NCBI GenBank assembly: GCA_012656075.1
Contig: JAAKBF010000224.1
Location: 558,001-622,000 of the forward strand
Length of the DNA: 64,000 bases
Source of the DNA: Phytophthora hibernalis
Lineage: Eukaryota; Oomycota; Peronosporomycetes; Peronosporales; Peronosporaceae
Direction: 5' to 3'
The notes beneath the pieces were generated by a model. That model ran no database searches. It was not told the DNA's origin and saw only the letters and a program-made list of their open reading frames with translations. The translations under genes were made by a program, and so were the position numbers. Shown in pieces: positions 32,119 to 41,605 of this stretch (positions within the stretch are counted from its first letter, which is position 1; every line of letters begins with the position of its first letter).

Positions 32119-34145
32119 CTACTCGTGGCGCGCGTCACCAGTGGTTCCAACTCCATTGAAGCGTGAAGATAACATGTTGACCTCGGTCTTGTACTCACGC
32201 AATTTCTTTTGGTGTTCAGAGAACCACGATCGAGTTTTCGTGATTTCAACATACGCGTCGCGGCCTCGTCCAGTGGCTTCCAAAGGAAGGACGCATTGAT
32301 TTGCTTCTCACGCATCCACTTCGTCGCATAGTTTCTCGCGTGGCTCACTCCATTGAAATGTCGAACTCGTATTGACTGTGTTGGGCCGCGCAGGAATGCT
32401 TGCACGTGGAAGTTGCCCGGAAAGTATGCGTCAACGAAGCCAGAGCTCCTGCAACCAGTAATCGAGGCGTTTTCGCAGCATATCAGCACTGTCGGTGCAT
32501 CGGATGACAAATTTCCTGTCCTTGCATCCCTCGCTGGCAAGAGAATTGAGTGGTTGAATACACAGCTTCAATCGCTAGGCCAACCCTTCTCGTGGGAAAT
32601 GCCTTTGTGAGAACTTGTTCGCGACAGTGTCGAAGAGGGTTGTTTCGTCGCAACGAATTGCCCACTTCCACAGCGGGCTGACAGCCTTGGACGAACACAA
32701 GCCTTTTTCAGAGAGTTTTGCGGCTTTGTCCACAGCAAACTTGAGTAACGCTTATTGAGCAGGTCCAATCTCCAAACCATCCACAATCTGCAACGCTAGC
32801 GTCATGCGAGAATCGTCGGTTTCTTCAACAACTTCCTCGTGATCTGAACCAAAGATGTAATCGTTGTCGATGTAGTCGTCCGTTTTGACCAGCGTATCCA
32901 ATAGCGCTTGAACAATATCGTCCCAGTTAAACTTCCGAGCGAGTGCAGTAAAGGGGGCTGCAAGCTCCACATTCTTTTTGTAATCGTCCAGATTTCCCAT
33001 GAAGTTTTTGAAGAACAGAATCACCAATGATGAATCACCAACCTCTACTAGCAGGTCGCATAGTGTCCGACAAAACCCGACGGATACAGTCTTCTTCTGC
33101 CACGAGCGGGAATCATCTTTTTTGGCTAGCTTCGCATTGACGTCATCCATGAATTTGCGAATGGTTGCAGCGTCGACTGGTCCCTGACTTTGCAAAGCCT
33201 CCACCGCAGCATTCACGCTAATAAATTTGAATGCCTTCTCAACACCTTGTGCCGCGGGCCAAGCCACGATAGCACATCGAATATATGTCGCGTCTTTAGT
33301 CGCACCTTCATTGCCAAGATACCCTTCAAACGAACTGTTCCCGTGCGGTGTCCACTGTTCCGACATCGTTTCTTGGCCAGGATTCAGAAAGTTGAGCTGC
33401 AACTTGGTTTCCGTGGAGTGCTTAAGCTTCTCACCGTGCAGATTGTACCATGTAATCGACTCACCTCGGTTATTCTCTACCCAAGACCCACCATCGTCGT
33501 AGTAGTTGATATCATGTTTCAGCTGCACAATGAAAAACTGGAGTTTCTTACTAGGAGCCGTCGAGGTGTTCGCTTCTTGCAGAGTCAGGAATCTGGCTCG
33601 ATCGACGCCTTTGAGCGCTCCAGTTCCCAAGTCCTCTACGTTTTTTCTAGTGTACTCGTGAGCCAGCAGCAGCGCAAAGAATCGTCTTCGTCACCCATGC
33701 CATTGATAGCAGCACTCAACTCCTCGCCCAACGTTTCATTAGGACTTCTCATCAGATGGTGCATTGCAGGTGGCAAGCACATCGAGTACACCAGCACTAA
33801 CCGATAGCCCTTCGTCACCTTCTCCAGAGAATGTTCAGCATCAGCATAGTGCACCGCATACTGCGGCAGATATCCTGCCGTGCTATCCTTTTTGCCGAAA
33901 TCATGACGCTGCACCTCCTGCCCACCTCGATACACCACCAAGTCTCCTCCTTCATGCAAACTCGGCAGCTGAACCACCAGCGCCGCCACCATGCCGTCCT
34001 CCTTCTCCGTGTCCTGGTGCTTCACAAAGTGTCCTCCTTCCCCGTACACCAACAACTTGTACAGTTTACACTGCATCGGAACTCCCTTGTAGTCCAATCT
34101 GCCTGCGATCACCTCACTCACTGGGTCAATTATCGTGGAGGACAT
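32119..34145 (-). pseudogene. Copy F: 2OG-Fe(II) dioxygenase family with internal micro-inversion
   Basis: The frame starts at 34145 (MSSTIIDPVSEV) and lacks the N-terminal region of copies D and H. The catalytic core is complete: HxD in GHFVKHQDTEKE, distal His in ADAEHSLEKV, Arg in KGYRLVLVY. A one-base loss in a T run near 33676 shifts the frame at the same codon as in copy B. The next 290 residues are open (33630-32752: GALKGVDRARFLTLQEANT, LNFLNPGQETMSEQW, FNWDDIVQALLDTL), ending at a TGA/TAA region near 32755. Then about 180 bp (32432-32609) is inverted relative to the rest, after which the minus-strand reading resumes at DAYFPGNFHVQAFLRGP and ends DARHE at 32119. Confidence 0.85.
32432..32609 (+). 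other. Inverted segment inside copy F
   Basis: On the plus strand this reads TKPELLQPVIEAFSQHI, FPVLASLAGKRIEWLN and LGQPFSWEMP. In every paralogue this block lies on the same strand as, and exactly between, FDTVANKF and DAYFPGN. Here the flanking pieces are on the minus strand. Re-inverting the block restores collinearity almost to the base. Confidence 0.88.
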
Positions 34146-34606
34146 TAGGTCTATAGTTTAATGCCCAAAACATTCGTCGGGCACATTGTGCTCTTCTGTT
34201 TCTATCAGTCTGTGTCCTTCTGTTTCTATTAGTCGATCTGATGTCCAAAACGATTTCGTCGTGCAAAGCGAACGACGAATTCAAGTGTATAAAACGATTT
34301 CAGAGATTTTTGTATGCGTGCCATTTTTGCATTCGGTGAAATCGTCGGTCAATCTAATACATACAAAGGACAAGATCTGCACGACGAATTCAAGAGAAGT
34401 CAAAGTTTTAACTTTAACTTCGGTCGGTAAACGGTAAACTTGCATAACGCATCAAGAGGCAGATCAGTTATATCTGTGCTGCTCTGAGTCCACGTTCAAA
34501 GTTTTAACTCAGAATAACGTTAGCAAAACGTACGGCTGGAGCAAACAGAAAAACTTGTTCAACTCGAAAACTTCCGACAAGTGCAAGAACGAATACCCGC
34601 AGATCC
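34146..34606. other. Spacer between copies F and G
   Basis: Non-coding. Contains direct repeats such as CTGTTTCTATCAGTC/CTGTTTCTATTAGTC near 34195-34230 and ACGACGAATTCAAG near 34268 and 34380. No gene seen. Confidence 0.55.
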
Positions 34607-37005
34607 CTACGAAGCCGCGTGCGTCCTCTTCTTTGAGTTAGTACTACATGTAGTATTCCCTCATAACGTTCCGACAAAGCATTCTTCTCAGCCTTGCACT
34701 CTAGCATCTTCTTGCGTCGTTTCAAAAAACGAGCATGAGTCTTCGTAATTGTCAGGAACACCTGACCGTCCTCGTCTCCAAAGTCCAATGCAAACGAGGC
34801 CTCCCCTGATTGTTCCTCAACCATTGAGCAGCGTTGTTGCGTGCATCCTGTAGATTTTCAAAAGTACAAATACCCAACGTTGTCATGGATACCTCGGCCC
34901 TTGCAGAAATTCCTGAATGTCTTTGCACTGGGAAAATTTCGCGTAAGGCATGCGCCACGAGAATGGTACACCCAGCCTACTGATTTCGTCGGCTAACCAC
35001 CGTATTCGTACAGCAGCCACGGTTGCAAGCGAAGAAAATATGACATCCGAAGAGCGTACATCTCCAAAAGATCCCAGAATACGTCCATCACCGGTCCGAG
35101 AACACCACCTTTTAACGATGCAAAAGTTTTTGTCACGACCTTGTGCAATTTACTGTCATCACACTCGCCAACACATTTCCATAATAACGCCACAGATTCA
35201 GCAGATTCAATAAGTTCCCCATACCACAACGCGCTCACTTTTGTCACAGCAAGCTGTAGGAGGTCAGCCCTGGCAGCTCCTTCATCCAGCTGATCGACCA
35301 AGCGCAGTACTGTGAGCAGCGTATATATCCTCTCAGTCTTCCGTTGTTCGATCAGGGCCCCTGATCGGGATCCCTGATTCAGGGAGCTGAATAACTCTTT
35401 TTGATGGCATTCCAGTTAAACGTGCGAACAATTGCAGCAATAGAGGAGGTAAGCTCCTTTTTATCCGCCTGACGTTGATAGAACTCAACCAAGAACGCAT
35501 TCACCACCGATACGTCTCCAAGATCCACCAACACTTCACCTAAAGTTTGGCAAAACTTGAGTGAAGCCGACATTGGTCCATACCATTTGTGCCCCTTTTC
35601 TCCCAGCTTTTCGTTTACCTTGTTCATAACGTTGCTAACAGCGGCAGTGTCAACAGAAACTTGTTTTTAGAGCCCACACGGCAGCTGCCTCCGTAAGAGC
35701 CTTATTCACACTTTCCGATGCAGGCCACGCGATGATCGCATATGCGGTGACAGTATTAATAGTGGATTCTTTCTTGACAGTGCATCGCTCTTTCTTTTTG
35801 CTCTTCTGTGGTTTCCACAGTTCCGAAAATGCTTGTTGGCCCGGGTTGGGAAAATTCAGATTCATCGATTCATGAGTGCTTCCGAAACACTCTCCCGCTG
35901 TTGTGTACCACGTGATCAACATGTGGCGATACTCTTCGCCATCAACAGCCCACAAAGGCGGATCGCTCTTCACCTGCGTCAAAAAGAACATCAGCTTTTT
36001 ATCAGTCGAAACTTTATCGTTTGCTTTTGCAAGAGCGCGAAACCTCGCGCGGTCGACGCCCTCAAGTGCACCGCAGCCCAAGCCCACGATACTGTTCTCG
36101 TCGTACTCGTGCTCCAGTAGTAGTGCAAACGATTTATCTTCAGGTTTCGTACTAGCGATCGCAACCGCAAGCTCTTCACTTGCACCTTTCTCCCAGCTTG
36201 GTGTAAAATACCGCATTGTTGGCGGCAAACAAAGAGAGTATAGCAGGACTAGACAACAACCACTCGTAACTTTCTCCATCACATACTCCGTATCGGCGAC
36301 GAGTACAGCATAGTGCGGTAGGTAGGCTGCCGTCCCATCATCCTTGCCAAAATTGTAGCGGTGCTTTTCATCATCATCGCGATACACGATCAAATTATCA
36401 CCTTCATGCACACTCGGTAGCTGGACCACTAAAGTTGCCACCATACCATCCTCTTTCTCAGTATTATCTTGTTGGACGAAGTGGGATCCTTCCGCAAAGA
36501 CCACGAGCTTACGTAGTAAGCACTTCATCGAAACACCTTTATAACCCAATCGTTCAGCAACCGTTTGAGTCAAGCTTTGCACGCCGCTCTGCCATAGTGG
36601 GCTTTTGAACGTCACTTGGTCAGGCTGTAGCTCACGATTTTCGTCTATGGTAAACAGCTCATTGGCCTGATGCTCGCTGAGCGGAACTGGAACCCAGCTC
36701 AATTCGTTGATAAGTAACCCCGGAATGGGAGGTAACATGTCGGCCTGCCCACCGAAAGTGTACTCGCCAACATTATCATCTACACGAGCAAGCAAGTCGC
36801 TTATCTGGATGCAGCCAGGTCCTGACGGGGCTGGTACATCTATCGGCCTGCCTTGACCACCAAATGGCCAATTTCGTTCAAACATCGTCCGTGTTGCCGC
36901 TGCTACCGGTAGCCATGCTGGTATAGGTAAAGTGAGATCAGGCCCTTCGAGGAGAAAATTGGAGAATGAGAAACAAATCGCGTTGTGATCGAGAGAACCA
37001 ATCAA
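34607..37005 (-). pseudogene. Copy G: dioxygenase-family pseudoenzyme
   Basis: The frame from 37005 is open for 451 residues. An internal Met at 36885 (MFERNWPFGG) is an alternative start closer to the paralogues. The fold-specific sequence is well kept (EKEDGMVATLVVQLPSVHEG, HRYNFGKDDGTAAYLPHYAV) but every metal and co-substrate residue is replaced: HxD is Gln179-x-Asn181, the distal His is Tyr241, and the 2-oxoglutarate Arg is Cys251 (numbered from 37005). It can hardly be an active dioxygenase. The frame breaks near 35670 by one extra A in an A run, continues to 35379, loses some sequence, and resumes at 35301 (VDQLDEGAARADLLQLAV) through TITKTHARFLKRRKK to SKKRTHAAS at 34607. The C-terminus lacks the usual RARLE. 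Confidence 0.82.
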
Positions 37006-37512
37006 TCAGAATGTGAACCCCCAATAAACGTCGTGTTTCCACTTTTTAGTGTGCAAATACTGACCGTAAGACGCGTCTGTGGCTTGTAGAGAACTCAAGA
37101 CGTTCTCTTCGTGGTCAGAAGCGCGTTCGAGCCATTCATGAGCAAACGTGGTGGCTTTCCGGTTGGAGAAGATGGCTACATTTTACATTTGTAAGGATAA
37201 TTTTAGTTAGATCTACTAATATCTAATAACAAGTGTCTGTCGAAAAAGAGTCCCACTACCTCTATCATGAAACGATAGGTGTGAAAGACTTGATGGAGGG
37301 GCCTACGCAGCAACTTATTTACGTGAGGATTTCAACACAAAAATGACGTACGCTACACTACCTCGAAAGCAAATTTCTCAAGAAGAGCGACACCAGTTCT
37401 GCTTGATGGTAAAGACTCTTGAGGGATGTTAGGATGGCCGTTTGCAAGTTATCGACCAGGTCGTATTAATCTGGATAGTTTTCTCATTTTGAAATTGTTC
37501 AGAGTATCAAGC
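37006..37512. other. Divergent promoter region between copies G and H
   Basis: Copies G (minus) and H (plus) face away from each other across about 500 bp. No gene or clear repeat is seen; it would hold both promoters. Confidence 0.55.
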
Positions 37513-39861
37513 ATGAGCGAAAACAGGGACAGCGACGAGCATGCAAGTCTCCGACGACGACGAAGATCTGGGCCCTGTCAAGGGCAATTGGCCTTTGGTG
37601 GGAAAGGCAGGTCGGAAGACGTCCCGATTCCGCGTGTATCCAGATGAACAAGATTCTTGGCAAAGCCGAGGAAAATGCAGGAGAATTCACCTTCGGAGGG
37701 CTGGCACGTGTCTTGCCTGCCGTACCAGGTCTATTTGTCGACACGTTGGGAGAAATCCCAGTCCCTCTAACGGAAGAATACGCGGTGAAGTTGATCGCGA
37801 AGTGCGAAAAATCTCCCTTCGGACATAATTTCGACACTAAGATGGACGATAATGTACGCAAGAGCTGGCAACTAAATCCTGAGCAAGTGAAGTTTGAGAA
37901 CCCAATGTGGCACAGCGGCATAAATTCGCTAACAGAGACTATCGCCCACCAACTGGGCTACGAGGGTGTACCGATGCAGTGTGCGTTGTACAAGCTTCTG
38001 GTCTACGGTGAAGGGGGTCACTTTTTGAAGCATCAAGACACGGAAAAGGAAGATAGAATGGTGGCAACGTTGGTGGTTCAGTTGCCGAGTCTTCACGAAG
38101 GCGGAGACCTGCTAGTGTACCGAAGTGGCGAGGTGAAGTACCGCCACGATTTCGGCAAGGCGGACGGAATGGCTGCGTATTTCCCACACTACGCTGTGCA
38201 TTATGCTGATGCTGAACATTCGTTGGAGAAAGTGACGAAAGGATATCGACTTGTGCTGGTCTACTCTCTCTGCTTACCAGTTAAATGGCGGCACGAGAAA
38301 ATAACTCCTGCACACAGTTTGAGTTGTGAACTCAGCAGCGCAATTAGCAGAATGGAACCCAAAGACGATTGTTTTGCGTTGTTTCTCGCGCACGAATACA
38401 CTGAAAAAGCGTTGTGGACTTGGGCTGTCACGCAATGAAAGGCATTGATCGTGCGCGGTTTCAAGCTCTTGAAGAAGCGAACACTATTGTTCCCACCGAC
38501 AAGAAGCTGCAGTTTTACATCGCGCAGTTGAACCAACAGATTGTCTACTATGAAAGCAACTACGAAAACGAAAAGTGGGAAGAGGATTCACCACGTAAGG
38601 AGTCAATCACCTGGTATTCCACCAGCGGCATGAGCTTTGGTGAGGTAAACTGGACTGTTGATGAAGCGCAGGAGAAACGAGAATTCAACTACTTGAATCC
38701 GGGGCATGAAAGCTATTGTGGACTATGGAGAGCCTACGGCACCAGTAAGGAAGAAGGCTTCACGGGTAATGAGGGCCCAACGAAGAACACAACGTACTCC
38801 CGCTACGCAATTGTTGGTTGGCCCGCAGCACAGGGCGTTGCAAATGCGTTTAAGTTCATCAACGCGAACGCCGCGCTATGGGTTTTGGAAAAGCAGAAGC
38901 CTGTTGACGCTGCAACGCTCAGACGGTTCTTTAATCGGCGTCCGACGAGTGTTTCGGCTTGGTTTTGTCAAACTGTGTGGTTTGTTGGTCGACGCTGGAG
39001 ATGCAGCGCTTGTGAACTTGTTCTTCAGCAACATATTCTGTCGGTTGAGCGAGCAGACTGAAGTAATCCCCTCCGTTGTTTCGCTTGTCAAACGTTTTGA
39101 GTGGGGTGACATTGGTGAAGCTGGTTTGAACTCGCTGAGCGAGGCAGACGATCAAAAAGCCATGTCCGTGGCTTTACAAGTTGCTGATGGCCTCGAAACT
39201 GGGGCTGCGCAGGTGGCTTTACTGAAGTGTGCTGTCGAAAAGGCTCAAAGCTTGAGAATGAAGCGTTGTTTAGCTCGGACTCTGTTGAGCTTCTCTGGAA
39301 TCAAGCTATCTGCTGTGATGATCCAAGTATATTCGACACCGTGGCAAAAAAATTCAAGGCGATGGATGGCAGCTCACTTGGCCCAGCGGTTGAAGCTTTT
39401 TCAGTGCATTTAGGCAGCATGGAGCAAACTGATTCCAAGTTTTCGGTACTGAAGTCCATCGCTGCCAAACGTATTGAATGGCTGAAAAGCCAAATTGATT
39501 CGCTGGATTTACCGTTCTCGTGGAAAATGCCAGACGCGAAGTTCCCAGACAATGCCAAAATCCAAGAATTTTGCGTGGCTCCGCTGTGTCCATGACAACG
39601 AAGGAAATAATCACCTTCAAGACGCTCAAGAAAGCGAATAACTACGCTGGGAAATGGATGCGCGAGCAGCAAGTGGAAGCTTCATTTGAGATGGAAGCAA
39701 GCGGAGAGGAAGGCACTGCCTTTGTGACAATCACGAAAACGGAAGCTTGGTTCTCAGCGCGTCAGAAGAAATTGCAGCAGTACGAGGAGGAATTCAAAAC
39801 ATTGCTCGACCTCGTTCAAGACGGTAATTCTAGCAGTGGAAAGCGAGCTCGACTGGAGTAA
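37513..39861 (+). pseudogene. Copy H: most complete 2OG-Fe(II) dioxygenase family gene
   Basis: Starts at ATG 37513 (MSENRDSDEHAS). Regions in order: acidic N-terminus; FGGKGRSEDVPIP; EFTFGGLARVLPAVPGLFVD; FGHNFDTKMDDNVRKSWQL; a dioxygenase core with complete residues (GGHFLKHQDTEKED, YADAEHSLEKV, KGYRLVLVY); a family-specific region (MKGIDRARFQALEEANT, WYSTSG, LNPGHESY, ATLRRF, NLFFSNIF, WGDIGEAGLN, FSWKMPDAKFPDN); and a C-terminal module (VTITKTEAWFSARQ) ending in the basic KRARLE, which could be a nuclear localisation signal. About 780 residues in all. Frame breaks occur near 37596 (T run), 37641 (C run), 38405 (A run), 38930-38980, 39245 and 39576 (T run). Most are single-base run changes, so the gene may be intact in the organism. 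The target of the dioxygenase is unknown. Confidence 0.85.
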
Positions 39862-40059
39862 GTCTTAGCAAACACAGAACTAGGATATTCTGCTGGTAAG
39901 AGGATCTCGTAGCTTGCAAGTCGATTTGTGAACTCTTTACGAAGTACTTCGATGTATTCACCAAGCTGCGTGTCTTATTACCATAGACGACATGTTTGTG
40001 CTGTTTCAACAGTACGTAACAGAATAGGAAACGAGGATCATCATTTATCGCTTGCACGA

Positions 40060-41198
40060 CTACAGAGAATCGACCGTACTCGAATGAGCGAGTCGTTGTA
40101 AAATGGCCTTGGTTGCAGTGTCACCCCAACACATAGAACTCTCCTTCATCTCAGTCTCTGCGTTCTTGGAAGCGGCCGAGTTGCTACTGTGAATCTTCGA
40201 GCACGTCCACCGCGTCAAAGCAACCATAGGTGGTTGGTCGCTTTACTTAGGTACATCTTGTACCACCACGCCTGTGGTGATATCCCTTCGTACGCGTTCG
40301 TCACTCTGGTATGGATGCTATTCGTCCAAGTCTACAAAGTCTAGAGCCAGGACTCCATAGCTGCCGTTCTCAGTGTCATCTCCATCCACAAATTTTGAAA
40401 ACAGGACAGTGTTTGACTCCCCAGTTGCGCCGGATGAAGTTGACGAAACAAGTCGTAGCTGAGCGAACTCTGTACTTTCGAAATCGTTGTCTTCGCGAAT
40501 CGTGACGCTGCCAAACATCTCGGAGAGGTGCATCTCGGCATTGAGGACAGTCCCGACGGTAGCATCAAACACAGCCTTACTACTTGTGCCATAGATCGGG
40601 AGCGTGTCGAACCGAACAAGACAGTAGTTACCGTCAGGACTGTCCAAGCGTTCTTCCTGGCTGTATGCCGTCCGAGGAGAAAGTCCGTGACGTCGGACAG
40701 CGAGATACCGTATAGCATTGTCAAGGATGCCGTCTCTGAGAGTCAGCAAGGTAGCACGACGTTCCATTCGATCCAAACTGAGTCGGACCACGCTTTGAAG
40801 TGGTTGCAGAGTTCCCAAACTTCGTTGCTGCCAACAAGTGCACCACAACTTCACGTTAGATTTCTTGTCAACACTACCGAACTAAAAACAAAACGTACCA
40901 CGTGACCAGCGAGAGCTGCCTGGGTCGTAGCCAATGTCAAATGTTGTTCCTGGATGAACTCGAGCAGCACCGCGTTTGTCGCTTGAATGCGTTGAGCCGG
41001 TTTATGAATTTCACCTTGACTCGCGAGCATCAAAAACTTGAGTTTGTCCAGCTCGTTTTCATCTTCTCGACTTGTTCCACCAACAATCGTTTGCGTTCCT
41101 TGCGGGCAGCGTACGGCGTTGGTGGTTTGAGCTTTTGGACTTGAATTCTTCTTCGAAGTACGGCGTTTTGCCGTGCCAGCACTTCCCACTTGCAGCAT
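40060..41198 (-). pseudogene. Coiled-coil/START-like family protein, inactivated (member 1)
   Basis: Exon 1 (41198-40899) reads MLQVGSAGTAKRR, a basic region, DENELDKLKFLML and LLEFIQEQHLTLATTQAAL, ending AGHV. A 71-nt GT-AG intron (40898-40828) separates it from exon 2 (LGTLQPLQSVVRLSL, AYSQEERLDSPDGNYCLVRFD, LNAEMHLSEMFGSVTIRED, GESNTVLFSKF, LALDFVDLDE). A leucine codon has become TAG at 40318-40320, and another frame change occurs before the recognisable tail (ALTRWTCSKIH, EMKESSMCWGDT), which ends at 40060. The intron position matches members 2 and 3. Oomycete proteins of this type are often labelled M96 mating-specific protein-like; that label is from memory. Confidence 0.72.
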
Positions 41199-41605
41199 TA
41201 TTGGCCTCGTTGTCGGGTTTCTAAGAAGGTAGAAGAACACTGAGCTTCTGTACGCCGAGGGATAACGTACACGACCATCTGGGTAGGGTATCCTGCTTCG
41301 TAAGTTACCGATACCCAATTCTCAGAACCGCTACTTTCACGAGAGTACTTGACAATGCGTTTGAATGTATGTGTAAACGGTCTCAGTATATGGCAATGTT
41401 CGACGACATGCACTTTACCACTTTGCATCGCGCCGAGGTTTTGCTGTCTACCAGGAGTAGGTAGGTACGTGAAAGAAATGTATCCAAAGACTTGTCAAGT
41501 GATATCGTATCGAGTCGAACATGAAGGGTGTGTATTCCAAGTAAAGGCAAAATGCACTATGTACAGTTTGAAAAAGGTTATGTCGCCTGCCTACGCCGAG
41601 GCAGT

